Shown: positions 49,697 to 58,928, counted from the stretch's first letter. The stretch: DNA of 64,000 nucleotides from Corynebacterium lemuris (GCF_024919295.1 NZ_JANWTC010000001.1:186001-250000); one strand, 5' to 3'. A program made the numbers and translations. The notes: generated from the letters alone by a model not told the origin.

Positions 49697-51997
49697 GTGG
49701 CTCTCTACCGGAAGTACCGTCCCGCCTCCTTCGCCGAAGTCGTCGGACAGGAGCAGGTGACCCGTCCCCTGTCGGTGGCCCTGGACTCGGGCCGTATCAA
49801 CCACGCGTACCTCTTCTCCGGTCCGCGCGGCTGCGGTAAGACGTCCTCGGCCCGCATCCTGGCCCGTTCGCTCAACTGCGTGCAGGGGCCGACCTCCACC
49901 CCCTGCGGGGTGTGCCCCTCGTGTGTGTCCCTGGCCCCCGGCGGACCCGGCAACCTGGACGTCACCGAACTGGACGCCGCCTCGCACCGCGGCGTCGAGG
50001 ACATGCGTGATCTGCGCGATTCCGCCATCTTCGCCCCTGCCGAATCCCGCTACCGCGTCTTCATCATCGATGAGGCGCACATGATCACCCGCGAGGGTTT
50101 CAACGCGCTGCTCAAGATCGTGGAGGAGCCGCCGGAGCACCTCATCTTCATCTTCGCCACGACGGAGCCGGAGAAGGTGATCGGAACCATCCGTTCACGC
50201 ACCCACCACTATCCGTTCCGCCTGCTCACCCCGCAGGCGATGCGCGGTCTGCTGGAACGCACCGTCGAGGCCGAGGGCGTGCACGTCGACGATTCCGTCT
50301 ATCCGCTGGTCATCCGCGCCGGCGGCGGCTCCCCCCGTGATTCGCTGTCCATCCTGGACCAGCTCATCGCCGGCACCGGGCCCGAGGGCCTGACCTACGA
50401 GATCGCCCTGCCGCTGCTCGGGGTCACCGACCTCTCACTTATCGACGCCGCCGTCGACGCCCTCGCCGCCGGCGATCGCGCCGCGATGTTCACCACCGTC
50501 GACGACGTCATCGAGGCCGGCCACGACCCCCGCCGCTTCGTCGAGGACCTGCTCGAACGCCTCCGCGACCTCATGGTCCTGCAGGCCGTGCCCGAGGCCT
50601 TCGACCTCGGGCTTGTCGACGCCCCCACCGACCGCGCCGAGATCCTCCGTCAGCAGGCCGCCGCCTTCACCGCCGCACAGCTGGCGCACCTGGCCGCCAC
50701 CACCAATGACCGCATCGCCGACATGCGCGGTGCGACCTCCCCGCGCCTGCTGCTGGAGATCCTCTGCGCCCACCTGCTTCTCCCACCCGCCCCGGTCCAG
50801 GCCGCCGGGGGAGTGGCTTCCGCGGCAGTTGCCACCGCCTCCCCGACGGCGGCACCGGCCGCCACACCCGCCCCCGCGGACGGGAAGGTCTTTGAACGGC
50901 CCTCGGTCCGCCGGGCCCGGGAGGCCGCCGAGAAAGCCGCACAGCAGCAGACCACCAAGGAACCGGCCACCCCGAAGGCGCCGGAGCCGACTCCCGAGCC
51001 GAAGCCTGTTCCCACGCCCCCGCCGGCCCCGGCGACCCCGAAGCAGCCGGAACCCGGGCCGGCCCCGGCACCTGCGGCACCTGCCGCCTCCGTCGACCCC
51101 GTCGAGATGATCCGTTCCCGCTGGTCGGAGATCCGCCAGCTGGTATCGGGCCGCAACAAGATCGCCGGCATCATGCTCGCCGAGGCACGTGTCCTCGGAC
51201 TGCGCGAGGACACGCTCACCCTCGGCCACAACACCGGGGCCCTGGCGGAACGCCTCAACGCGGAGATGAACAACAGGGACATCGCGGCGGTCGTCTCCGA
51301 GGAGGCGGGCCGCAGCCTGAAGGTCCACTGCGTGATCGGCACCGATCCGGCGGCCGCCGGTTTCGCTGCTCCGCAGCCCAGGCAGGAGGTGTGGAACCCG
51401 CAGCAGCCCGCGACTCCGCCCGCGACTCCGCCTGCAAAGCCGGCACCGGTAGCCACGTCGGAACCCACCCCGCCGCCTGCACCCGTGTCCGAGCCGGCAC
51501 CCACTCCGACGTGGGGTCAGCCACGCCCGATCGGCGGCCAGGCCACCCCCACCCCGGCCCCGACGCCGCCGCAGGCTCCCGCACCCGCGGCGGCACCTGA
51601 ACCGGCACCGGCCCCCACCTGGGGTCAGCCGCGCGCCCTCGGAGGAGAACCGGCACCGGCACCTGCGCCGACTCCGCCCCCTGTGCCTGAACCGGCCCGG
51701 GAAGAACCACAACCGCAGCCCCGTCCCTGGGAGGCGGTCGCGGAACGGGCGGCCAGTCCCTCCTTCGGGGACGGCATTCCCTTGCCGCCCGAGCCCGATG
51801 ACGAGGACATCGAACCGGCCCCGCCGGTGGAATCTGCACCTGAGCCTGCCCCGCAGGCCCCGCCCGTGTCCTCCCGTCGGGAAGAGGAGGAGATGATGGT
51901 CGAGGCGGCGCAGGAGCCGGGCACCTTCGACCGTCGAGACGCGACGACGATCGCCGTCGAACTGCTGGAGCAGGAACTCGGCGCGCGCCGGCTGTGA
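49697..51997 (+). CDS. dnaX: DNA polymerase III subunits gamma and tau
   Basis: 766 residues from GTG 49697 (VALYRKYRPASFAEVVGQ). AAA+ clamp-loader core: Walker A GPRGCGKTSSAR near residue 42, zinc module CVQGPTSTPCGVCPSC, Walker B FIIDEAHM. After about residue 370 comes a long Pro/Ala-rich linker with imperfect repeats (PTWGQPR occurs twice), then a short acidic C-terminal segment ending in RRDATTIAVELLEQELG. A tau-like C-terminal domain for polymerase binding is expected in 470-560. No slippery frameshift site for gamma is evident. Confidence 0.93.
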   Translation: MALYRKYRPASFAEVVGQEQVTRPLSVALDSGRINHAYLFSGPRGCGKTSSARILARSLNCVQGPTSTPCGVCPSCVSLAPGGPGNLDVTELDAASHRGVEDMRDLRDSAIFAPAESRYRVFIIDEAHMITREGFNALLKIVEEPPEHLIFIFATTEPEKVIGTIRSRTHHYPFRLLTPQAMRGLLERTVEAEGVHVDDSVYPLVIRAGGGSPRDSLSILDQLIAGTGPEGLTYEIALPLLGVTDLSLIDAAVDALAAGDRAAMFTTVDDVIEAGHDPRRFVEDLLERLRDLMVLQAVPEAFDLGLVDAPTDRAEILRQQAAAFTAAQLAHLAATTNDRIADMRGATSPRLLLEILCAHLLLPPAPVQAAGGVASAAVATASPTAAPAATPAPADGKVFERPSVRRAREAAEKAAQQQTTKEPATPKAPEPTPEPKPVPTPPPAPATPKQPEPGPAPAPAAPAASVDPVEMIRSRWSEIRQLVSGRNKIAGIMLAEARVLGLREDTLTLGHNTGALAERLNAEMNNRDIAAVVSEEAGRSLKVHCVIGTDPAAAGFAAPQPRQEVWNPQQPATPPATPPAKPAPVATSEPTPPPAPVSEPAPTPTWGQPRPIGGQATPTPAPTPPQAPAPAAAPEPAPAPTWGQPRALGGEPAPAPAPTPPPVPEPAREEPQPQPRPWEAVAERAASPSFGDGIPLPPEPDDEDIEPAPPVESAPEPAPQAPPVSSRREEEEMMVEAAQEPGTFDRRDATTIAVELLEQELGARRL

Positions 51998-52043
51998 GCC
52001 GGTAGACTTGCGCGCGATCACTCCACTCAACGAAAGGCCCGTC

Positions 52044-52370
52044 ATGACCCAGCCGGATATGTCCCAGATCCTCGCCCAGGCGCAGGAGATGCAGGCCAAA
52101 CTGCAGCAGGCCCAGCAGGAGATCCTCGCCACCGAGGTGACCGGTACCGCCGGCAACAACCTCGTCACTGTCACCATGACCGGCGGCGGCGAGGTCACCA
52201 ACGTGACCATTGACCCGCAGGTGGTGGACCCGGAGGACGTCGATACGCTCCAGGATCTGGTCATGGGTGCCTTCCAGGACGCCCACGCCAAGGCCGGCGA
52301 CCTCGCCGCCCAGAAGATGGGACCGCTGTCCGGCGGCGGCGGCGACCCCTTCGGTGGAATGCTCGGCTGA
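52044..52370 (+). CDS. ybaB: YbaB/EbfC nucleoid-associated protein
   Basis: 108 residues from ATG 52044, preceded by GAAAGGCCCGTC. The N-terminal helix MSQILAQAQEMQAKLQQAQQ and the beta region VTVTMTGGGEVTNVTIDPQV are typical. It binds DNA as a dimer. It normally sits directly before recR; here one gene intervenes. Confidence 0.93.
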   Translation: MTQPDMSQILAQAQEMQAKLQQAQQEILATEVTGTAGNNLVTVTMTGGGEVTNVTIDPQVVDPEDVDTLQDLVMGAFQDAHAKAGDLAAQKMGPLSGGGGDPFGGMLG

Positions 52371-52423
52371 GGCTGATCAGATTCGGGTAACGTGGCCCTC
52401 AGGAATCCCTGAAGAGGTGCGCC

Positions 52424-53440
52424 ATGCTGAGTCGACTCGACGACCCGTTCTTCACTGCCCCGGAGGGGCCGGACCGCCCACTCGTGGTCTTCCTCGGTGA
52501 CGACATCGATGATGAGGACCACGACATCCTCTTCCCCGCCCTGCGGGAGCGGGGGCGGGCGGTCATCCGTGTCCACCCCGATGAGCTGGTTATCCGCCTG
52601 GACCCGGAGCGCACGACATTCTCGGTGCAGGGTCATCCCCTCGAACCTGATCTGGTCGTCGGCTGGGTGCTCGATGACCTGCTGATACCGGGCATGGCCC
52701 AGCTCGACGTGTTCGTACGCGCGGGTGTGCCCGTGATTAACGACGCCCTGACGCTCTTCCGGGCGCAGAACAAACTGACCGACAGCTCCATGCTCGCCGC
52801 CGCCGGCAGCCTGTACTACCCGGTGATCTCCGGCAAGGACATCCCCGAGCTACGCCGCTGGATCGAGGAGATCGACGGCCCCGTCGTGCTCAAACCCCTC
52901 GTCGGTTACGGCGGGCGCGGCCTGCAGCGGATCATGGACATGCCGGATGATGAGGCCATCATCTGGGCGATGGAGCAGCACAACGAGGCTTATTATGCGA
53001 TGCCGTGGATCGATAATCCTGGCCGTGACATCCGCGTCTACACCGTCAACCACCGGGCCGTCTTCGCGATGTACCGCTACGCCCACGAGGGGAAGTGGAT
53101 CACCAACGTGCGGGCCGGTGGCCTGATAGCCATGTGTCCACTCACCGACGACCTGGTCGAGCTGGCGGAACGCGCCTCGCGCGGCGCCGGGACACTCATC
53201 GGTGGGATCGACATCGCCGAGAACCGGGAAACCGGCGGGTTGGTCGTCTACGAGGTCAACTCCTGTCCCACCTGCGAGCCGCCCGCGCTGGACGCCGTCG
53301 CCGACTTCCTCGCCGCTGCCGCCCTCGACCTGGATGAAGCGCGGGAGGTGTGGCACCCCCGCCACGTCTACACCGAATACGATCCCTCGCCCGAGCTCTT
53401 CCACCCCAGCAAGCACGACCAGCTCAAACCAGCCGACTGA
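52424..53440 (+). CDS. RimK/GshB-like ATP-grasp protein
   Basis: 338 residues. The ATP-grasp features are ALTLFRAQNKLTDSSMLAAA (pre-ATP helix), VVLKPLVGYGGRGLQRIM (lysine and glycine loop), DIRVYTVNHRAVFAMYR and the metal site GGLVVYEVNSCPTCEPPA (E-x-N). Such enzymes ligate carboxylates to amines, for example glutamate to a protein or peptide. The substrate is unknown. It lies between ybaB and recR, which are adjacent in most bacteria. Start ATG 52424 follows GAAGAGGTGCGCC. Confidence 0.8.
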   Translation: MLSRLDDPFFTAPEGPDRPLVVFLGDDIDDEDHDILFPALRERGRAVIRVHPDELVIRLDPERTTFSVQGHPLEPDLVVGWVLDDLLIPGMAQLDVFVRAGVPVINDALTLFRAQNKLTDSSMLAAAGSLYYPVISGKDIPELRRWIEEIDGPVVLKPLVGYGGRGLQRIMDMPDDEAIIWAMEQHNEAYYAMPWIDNPGRDIRVYTVNHRAVFAMYRYAHEGKWITNVRAGGLIAMCPLTDDLVELAERASRGAGTLIGGIDIAENRETGGLVVYEVNSCPTCEPPALDAVADFLAAAALDLDEAREVWHPRHVYTEYDPSPELFHPSKHDQLKPAD

Positions 53441-53544
53441 GGGGTGGATCGGGGGCCCGGCGACCGCAGCCACTATCCTGGACCGGATGACGCGGCCGCT
53501 CCAGGCCGCGTGGGAACCTGAACTGAAAGGGGTCGGAAGGCGAC

Positions 53545-54201
53545 GTGTTTGAAGGACCGCTCCAGGACCTGATCGATGAGCTCTCCCGCCTGCCCGGGGT
53601 AGGCCCCAAGAGTGCCCAGCGCATCGCCTTCCACCTCCTCGGCGTCGAACCGGATGACATCAACCGCCTCACCGCGGCCCTGGAGGCCGTGCGCGACGGT
53701 GTGACCTTCTGCCGCATCTGCTGCAACATCTCCCGCGAGGAGGTCTGCCGTATCTGCGCTGACTCCGGCCGCGACCGCGGCATGATCTGCGTGGTCGAGG
53801 AACCGAAGGACATCCAGGTCATCGAGCGCACCGGTGAGTACAACGGCCGCTACCACGTGCTCGGTGGGGCGCTTGACCCCCTGGCGAACGTCGGCCCGAA
53901 GGACCTGTACATCTCCGAGCTGCTGCAGCGCATCGGCGGCGTGCTGCCGGACCGGGAGCTGGCCGATTCCACCCCGGATGTCCCGCGCCACGACTCGACC
54001 CCCGACATCCACGAGGTCATCATCGCCACCGACCCGAACACCGAGGGGGAGGCGACGGCCGCCTACCTCGCCCGGCTGCTCAAGGACTTCCCGGGTCTGA
54101 CGGTCTCGCGTCTGGCCTCAGGCATGCCGCTGGGCGGCGATCTGGAGTTCGTCGATGAGCTCACCCTCTCCCGCGCCCTGAGCGGCCGGTTGAAGATCTA
54201 G
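53545..54201 (+). CDS. recR: Recombination mediator protein RecR
   Basis: 218 residues from GTG 53545. HhH region [20 protein letters not shown], Cys4 zinc finger [16 protein letters not shown], then the Toprim domain [21 protein letters not shown] split around residue 90, and [18 protein letters not shown]. It loads RecA with RecF/RecO in gap repair. Full family length. Confidence 0.95.
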   Translation: MFEGPLQDLIDELSRLPGVGPKSAQRIAFHLLGVEPDDINRLTAALEAVRDGVTFCRICCNISREEVCRICADSGRDRGMICVVEEPKDIQVIERTGEYNGRYHVLGGALDPLANVGPKDLYISELLQRIGGVLPDRELADSTPDVPRHDSTPDIHEVIIATDPNTEGEATAAYLARLLKDFPGLTVSRLASGMPLGGDLEFVDELTLSRALSGRLKI

Positions 54202-54222
54202 CCGCGCCGGCTCCCGGCACGG

Positions 54223-54283
54223 AAAATGCTCCACAGAACCGGAGCCCCTGGAAAGGTGCCGGGGCAGTTCTGTGGAGCGTTTT
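54223..54283. terminator. Bidirectional terminator between recR and the CDF gene
   Basis: AAAATGCTCCACAGAAC and GTTCTGTGGAGCGTTTTC form a long stem with an internal GGAGCCCC/GGGGC hairpin. A- and T-runs at both ends suit both convergent genes. Confidence 0.8.
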
Positions 54284-54303
54284 CCGCAGGCCCAGGACAG
54301 GGC

Positions 54304-55290
54304 TCAGTTATCCACCAGCTGCTGCGGCAGCTCCGGCACCGGGACGACGACGACGTCGTAGAGCTTCCAGTGCACCTGGCGGATCTGATCCCGCAGCCCC
54401 TCGAGTTGCTTGACGGTCGGGGCCTGCCCGTCGCGGAGGACGACGAAGACCTCGACGTGGAAGATCCGGCCCTGGTCACGCCCGCGTGCCGCGGCGTCCT
54501 GCACCCAGACGGCGGCGCGGGCGGTGTCGGCGGCCTCCTCGATGAGCGGGTGGAGATCGGAGTCGTCGAAACGCATGGGGTAGGTGTCGGTGAGGTCCTC
54601 GATGGCGGCCTTCAGGTTGGTCATACCGTCGTAGATGATGGAGCCGGACACGAGGATGGCCACCGCCCCGTCCATCCACCACAGGCCGACGCCGATGCCC
54701 AGGACACCGATGATGGTGGCGAAGGCGGTCATCCAGTCCGCCTTCTGCATGTCCGCGTCCGCCCGCAGCACCTTGTCGTGGAGAGGTTCCGCCAGCTTCA
54801 GTTTCATCCGGCCGAGGATGACCGGGATGATGCCGGTGATCAGCATGGCACCGACCATGAGCCAACCGGCCCAGATGTCGTATCCGAAGAGCACGGTGAT
54901 CCCGATGGGGGGTTTTTCCTGGCTGATCAGACCCATCGCCGAGTTGAAGAGCAGCAGCCCGCCCATCAGGAGCAGGGCTGTCGCGGAGACCAGGTGACCG
55001 ACGCCGATGGCGCGGTGATAGCCGTAGGGGTGCTTCCGGTTGGCCGCGCGGCGGGTGAAACGGGTGGCGATGAGGAAGGCGATCGGCGGCAGGAACCCCA
55101 GCATGTCCTCCACCCAGGCCGCACGCATCGCCTGGGACTGCCCGGCGACCAGGCCGACGATGGTGACGGCGAAGACCATGTAGATGATGGTGATCCACTC
55201 GAGGCGGATCGCCTTCTTCAGGATCTTCTGCATGTCCTCCGGCAGGGGATCATTGACCGGGTTCTGCCGGGTGTCCACGGCGCGGCTCAC
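54304..55290 (-). CDS. Cation diffusion facilitator (CDF) family transporter
   Basis: 328 residues from GTG 55290. Five to six membrane helices between 30 and 225, including RKHPYGYHRAIGVGHLVSAT (helix 2-3 region) and DADMQKADWMTAFATIIGV (metal-site Asp-rich helix 5), followed by a cytoplasmic C-terminal domain with DTYPMRFDDSDLHPLIEEAA and EVFVVLRDG. It would export a divalent metal (Zn, Mn, Fe or Cd/Co; not determinable). Its GTG overlaps the stop of the upstream lipoprotein gene as GTGA, so the two are coupled. Confidence 0.85.
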   Translation of the reverse strand: MSRAVDTRQNPVNDPLPEDMQKILKKAIRLEWITIIYMVFAVTIVGLVAGQSQAMRAAWVEDMLGFLPPIAFLIATRFTRRAANRKHPYGYHRAIGVGHLVSATALLLMGGLLLFNSAMGLISQEKPPIGITVLFGYDIWAGWLMVGAMLITGIIPVILGRMKLKLAEPLHDKVLRADADMQKADWMTAFATIIGVLGIGVGLWWMDGAVAILVSGSIIYDGMTNLKAAIEDLTDTYPMRFDDSDLHPLIEEAADTARAAVWVQDAAARGRDQGRIFHVEVFVVLRDGQAPTVKQLEGLRDQIRQVHWKLYDVVVVPVPELPQQLVDN

Positions 55291-55766
55291 TGGATCTCCC
55301 CGTGCTCGCGGGCGAGATGACGTTCCAGGGCGACGAGCAGCTCATTCTCGCCCAGCCGCACACCCATGACCATGTCCTCGCCTTCCACTGTGGTGTACGG
55401 CCGGGTCAGGACCATGTGGGAGGCCCAGGGGGCGGTGGTGGTCAGACCGCCGGCGATGACGTCGACCTCACCGTCCTTGATCCTCTCCGCCAGGACTGAT
55501 TCCGGGCCCGGCCGCCATTCGATCTCGGCGTTGATGGATCGGGCGAAGCTGTTGAGCAGCTCCGCCTCGCTGCCGGTGACTGCACCGGTGTCACCGTCGA
55601 TATTGACCCAGGGCGGGTGTTCGGAGACCCCGACGACGAGGGTGCCGTCCCGGGCACGGTCCATGGTGCCGTCGACGTCCGCCGGCATGCCGGACACGAT
55701 GCCGCATGCGCTGAGCAGCGGCCCTGCCGAGAGCAGCAGCCCCGCGAGGCGCATGGTGGGTTTCAT
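55287..55766 (-). CDS. Short family 3 solute-binding-type lipoprotein (half-size)
   Basis: 159 residues. Signal peptide with lipobox LLSACG (Cys at about residue 21). The rest matches only the N-terminal lobe of amino-acid-type binding proteins: TLVVGVSEHPPWVNID, GSEAELLNSFARSINAEIEW, GEVDVIAGGLTTTAPWASH. The usual second lobe is missing, and the protein ends with HGEIQ at the point where the CDF gene begins. It is either a natural half-domain or a truncated gene maintained by coupling to the transporter. Confidence 0.75.
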   Translation of the reverse strand: MKPTMRLAGLLLSAGPLLSACGIVSGMPADVDGTMDRARDGTLVVGVSEHPPWVNIDGDTGAVTGSEAELLNSFARSINAEIEWRPGPESVLAERIKDGEVDVIAGGLTTTAPWASHMVLTRPYTTVEGEDMVMGVRLGENELLVALERHLAREHGEIQ

Positions 55767-55841
55767 CTGACCTCCAGATCTACATGAAGTTCACTGAATA
55801 TGAAGCCAGTCTAACGACGTTCCTCCGCGGCGGGGCCGCAG

Positions 55842-56600
55842 CTATTTCAACCGCTCCAGGCGCAGACGGTCGACGACGGCGATCTCCAGCGGTTCCAGGT
55901 CCACCAGGGCCATCCCGAGGGCCCGGGCCAGCAGCAGGTCCGCCAGCTGGGGGTTGCGTGCCAGGACGGGACCGTGCATGTAGGTGGCGATGACGCTGCC
56001 CTGGACGGCACCCTCCGCGAAGCGCTGGCGGGTGCCGTCGGCGACGTCGTCGGCCGCGGCGGCGACATCGCAGTTGCCGGTACCGCGGGTGACCCGGCCC
56101 AGGGGCTCGGCACGTGAGCCCAGCAGGGTGGCGCCGAGGTGGTTCTCGAAGCCGGTGAGCGGTTCAGTCAGCTCGGCGGTGATGCCCGCCTTCGTCGGGG
56201 TGGCGGCGACCTCCCCGATGGCGCGCTGCTGGAGGCCCACGGTGGTGGCGTCGATGAGGCCGAGGCCGTCGATGACTTTCCTTCCGGCGCGGAAGGATTC
56301 GCCGAGGATCTGCAGGCCCGCGCAGACACCCAGGATGGGGCGGCCCGCCCAGGCGGCGCGGGTGAGCCCGCCGTCGGCGATGAGGTGCTCGGCCGCCAGC
56401 GTCTGGGCGGAGTCCTCGCCCCCGCCGAGACAGTAGACGCTGAGGTCGTCCGGGACGGGCTCGCCGAGCCTGACCTGCAGGATCTCGGCGTCGATACCGC
56501 GCATGCGGGCACGCTGGCGCAGCACAAGCGCGTTGCCGTCGTCGCCGTAGGTGCCCAGGACGTCGGGCAGGACGAGTCCGATGGTCAGGCGGTCAGCCAC
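55842..56600 (-). CDS. gatD: Lipid II isoglutaminyl synthase, glutaminase subunit GatD
   Basis: 252 residues, CobB/CobQ-like glutamine amidotransferase. The nucleophile elbow is ILGVCAGLQILGESF (Cys), and the catalytic His is in IATYMHGPVLARNP. It releases ammonia from glutamine for MurT, which amidates D-isoglutamate of lipid II. Its start overlaps the murT end by 8 nt. Confidence 0.92.
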   Translation of the reverse strand: MADRLTIGLVLPDVLGTYGDDGNALVLRQRARMRGIDAEILQVRLGEPVPDDLSVYCLGGGEDSAQTLAAEHLIADGGLTRAAWAGRPILGVCAGLQILGESFRAGRKVIDGLGLIDATTVGLQQRAIGEVAATPTKAGITAELTEPLTGFENHLGATLLGSRAEPLGRVTRGTGNCDVAAAADDVADGTRQRFAEGAVQGSVIATYMHGPVLARNPQLADLLLARALGMALVDLEPLEIAVVDRLRLERLK

Positions 56601-57873
56601 GGTGCTCCAGCTCCTTGTTCAGTGCCTTCTTCAGGTCGCGGAAGGCGGTGTAGTTGGCCAGGACCTCGACGCGTCCCGGCGGGCAGGCCAACACCGCCTC
56701 GAGGGGATCGGGGAGCAGGTCATGCCCGATGTCGGCGTAGGTCAGACGTACCGCGAGATCGGTGCCGCGCTCACCGGCGGCCTTGACCTCCAGGCCCTCG
56801 AAGTCCTCGAAACGCACGTCCCACAGCCAGGAGAGGTCCTCACCGTCGGCGACCTGGCCGTTGACGGCGATGACCAGGCCGTCCGCGGAGCGGTCGACCA
56901 TGGACAGGGCCTCCTGCCAGCCGGCGGGGTTCTTCGCCAGCAGCAGGTGGATGTCCCGGTCGCCGAAACGGATGGTGGAGTAGCGGCCGGCGACGTTGTC
57001 CACACCCTCGGTGGCGGCGACGGCGTCGGCAAGCGGGACCTGGAAGCCCTCGACGGCGGCTGCGATCGCCTGGGTGGCGTTGCCGCGGTTGGCGCGGCCC
57101 GGCAGCCGGAGCTTCATGTCGGATTCGCCGTGGGGGGAGACCAGCCCGTGGTCCGTGACGGTCCACGTGGGGGTGGGGCGGCGGAAGGTGCGGCCGTCGG
57201 CAAGCGGTTTGACGGACCACCAGTCCTCGCCCTCGCGGACGACGTGGCCGCCGGTGCGCGGGCAGGAGACCGAATCGCCGGTCCAGCCGGCGCCGGCGGC
57301 GACCCACACGACGTTGGGGGCGTCGAAGGCGACGGAGGTCATGAGCACGTCATCGCAGTTGGCGATGATCAGCGCGTCCGGGTGGTTGTTGACCGCGCCG
57401 CGCAGGGCGCGTTCGATCTTGTTGATCTCCCCGACGCGGTCAAGCTGGTCGCGGGTGAGGTTGAGCAGCACCATCACCTGCGGGTTGAGGCGGTCGGCGA
57501 CGGCCGGGACGTGCAGCTCATCGACCTCAAGGACGAGGTGGCTGGCGTCCTTCCCGGCGAGCAGGGCGGAGATGATGCCGGCGTCCATGTTGTCGCCGCC
57601 GTCGTTGGTGGCGACGGGGTACTTCCTCCGCATCGCGGCGGCGAGCATCCGGGTGGTGGTGGATTTGCCGTTGGTGCCCGTGACCAGCACGGCGGGGCGG
57701 CCGCGGCCGAGCCTGTCCATGATGGTCGGGTCGATGGCGTTGGCCACCAGCCCGCCGATCATGCCGCCGGCGCCCCGGCCGGTGAGGCGGGAGGCGGTGG
57801 TGGCGAGCCGGGCTGCGGTGGTGGCCGCCGTCGAACGCAGGCGGCGCAGGACACCGGTAGTTCTGGAACTCAT
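56593..57873 (-). CDS. murT: Lipid II isoglutaminyl synthase, Mur ligase-like subunit MurT
   Basis: 426 residues. Mur ligase core with ATP motif VLVTGTNGKSTTTRMLA, VLEVDELHVP and LLNLTRDQLDR, then the C-terminal DUF1727 domain ending LANYTAFRDLKKALNKEL. Other MurT proteins carry a four-cysteine zinc ribbon inserted in the middle domain; here that region reads DSVSCPRTGGHVV with only one Cys, so the ribbon cannot bind zinc in the same way. It works with GatD on lipid II. Confidence 0.93.
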   Translation of the reverse strand: MSSRTTGVLRRLRSTAATTAARLATTASRLTGRGAGGMIGGLVANAIDPTIMDRLGRGRPAVLVTGTNGKSTTTRMLAAAMRRKYPVATNDGGDNMDAGIISALLAGKDASHLVLEVDELHVPAVADRLNPQVMVLLNLTRDQLDRVGEINKIERALRGAVNNHPDALIIANCDDVLMTSVAFDAPNVVWVAAGAGWTGDSVSCPRTGGHVVREGEDWWSVKPLADGRTFRRPTPTWTVTDHGLVSPHGESDMKLRLPGRANRGNATQAIAAAVEGFQVPLADAVAATEGVDNVAGRYSTIRFGDRDIHLLLAKNPAGWQEALSMVDRSADGLVIAVNGQVADGEDLSWLWDVRFEDFEGLEVKAAGERGTDLAVRLTYADIGHDLLPDPLEAVLACPPGRVEVLANYTAFRDLKKALNKELEHRG

Positions 57874-58041
57874 GCTCTCAGACTAGTACCAAGTGGCCGG
57901 TCCGCGACTGACCGGCGGTGCCCGGGTGTTTGCATTGGAGAAGCCTGGAAAATGGTCGTGATCTGCTGGAACAGGGGAACAGGACGTGGAAGGTGGATGG
58001 CGGGGTTCAGCTGAAGATCACAGGACTCAGGAGGTCCCCGG

Positions 58042-58323
58042 GTGTCGCCCCACCCGGGACGTGGAACGGCCCTGGCGGTGGCCGGAGCGATGACGCTGAC
58101 GCTCTACCTGGCCCACCTGGCCTTCCTGCACTTCTACCCCTTCGAGGACCGCCCGTGGACCGCCCTGCTCATCCAGGTGGCCGCGGTGCTGGTCATCCCC
58201 GTGTTGTGGCGCCTGATCTTCCGGCGGGGACCGCTGGAATGGGTGGTCGCCGCCATCAGCCGGCTCGCGGTGGCCCCGGTCAAGGTCCGGGAGACCGCGG
58301 ACCGGGGCCGCCACCGCAGCTGA
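58042..58323 (+). pseudogene. 3' remnant of a DUF418 membrane protein gene
   Basis: 93 codons from GTG 58042 give two or three membrane helices with the C-terminal DUF418 pattern: GAMTLTLYLAHLAFL and WRLIFRRGPLEWVVAAIS. DUF418 proteins are usually several hundred residues with more helices upstream; no matching upstream sequence lies between murT and this point. It is read as a decayed gene, though expression as a short protein cannot be excluded. Confidence 0.6.
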
Positions 58324-58343
58324 GCCTGGGCTGAACGGGCGGA

Positions 58344-58928
58344 TCAGTCCCGCCAGGCCACCGCGAGCTCGGCGCCCAGGGCAGGTGGCAGAGCCAGCTG
58401 GCGCACCTGCCAGCCACGGGGCGCACGGGGCCGGCGGCGGGTGCCCACCTCATCGAGACCCGGGCCCCGTCGCAGACCCACACCCATGGCCTTGAGGGTG
58501 GCCTCCTTGCGGGTCCATGCGGCGGTCACCTCGGAGGCGGGTCGGCCGCGCAGCCGCCGCTGATCCGCCGGGTGCAGGAGGCTGAGCAGCAGCTCCGCCT
58601 GCTCCGGGGACTGCTGCTTCTCCACGTCCGCTCCCACCGGGCGGTCCGCCAGCGCCACCGCGATCAGCTCCGCTGTCCGCGCCAGTGAGGTCTCCGGCGC
58701 CGGTGCCGGTCGCCGGGCCAGCAGGAGCCGCAGCAGGACATGGGAGAGCCGCCGGACAGCAGAGGAGTCCCCCTGCTCGGCGCGGTCCTGCCCGGCAGAG
58801 CTCAGCAGATGACCATGGGAGTCCAGCAGCGGGCGGTACTGCGCGACGGGAAAAAGGTGGACCTCCACGTCCGCGGGCACACCCCGGGGGACCCGGATGC
58901 GGGCGGCAGCCAGGTCCGGCAGATTCAT
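58344..58928 (-). CDS. 4'-phosphopantetheinyl transferase superfamily protein
   Basis: 194 residues. The Sfp-like motifs VGADVEKQQSPEQAE and AAWTRKEATLKAMGVGLRRG (the W-KEA-K signature) bind Mg2+ and CoA. It would activate acyl or peptidyl carrier proteins. It is short, so the N-terminal half-domain is reduced. Its ATG overlaps the stop of the exonuclease homologue (ATGA), an odd pairing that nevertheless implies co-expression. Confidence 0.82.
   Translation of the reverse strand: MNLPDLAAARIRVPRGVPADVEVHLFPVAQYRPLLDSHGHLLSSAGQDRAEQGDSSAVRRLSHVLLRLLLARRPAPAPETSLARTAELIAVALADRPVGADVEKQQSPEQAELLLSLLHPADQRRLRGRPASEVTAAWTRKEATLKAMGVGLRRGPGLDEVGTRRRPRAPRGWQVRQLALPPALGAELAVAWRD

Noticed and set aside
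49697..51997. Programmed frameshift in dnaX giving gamma
   Set aside because: No A-rich slippery heptamer with a following stem was seen; a truncated form could still arise by proteolysis.
50435..52636. Long antisense frame across dnaX
   Set aside because: A shadow of the dnaX Pro/Ala-rich linker and ybaB; Arg/Gly/Cys-rich with no domain.
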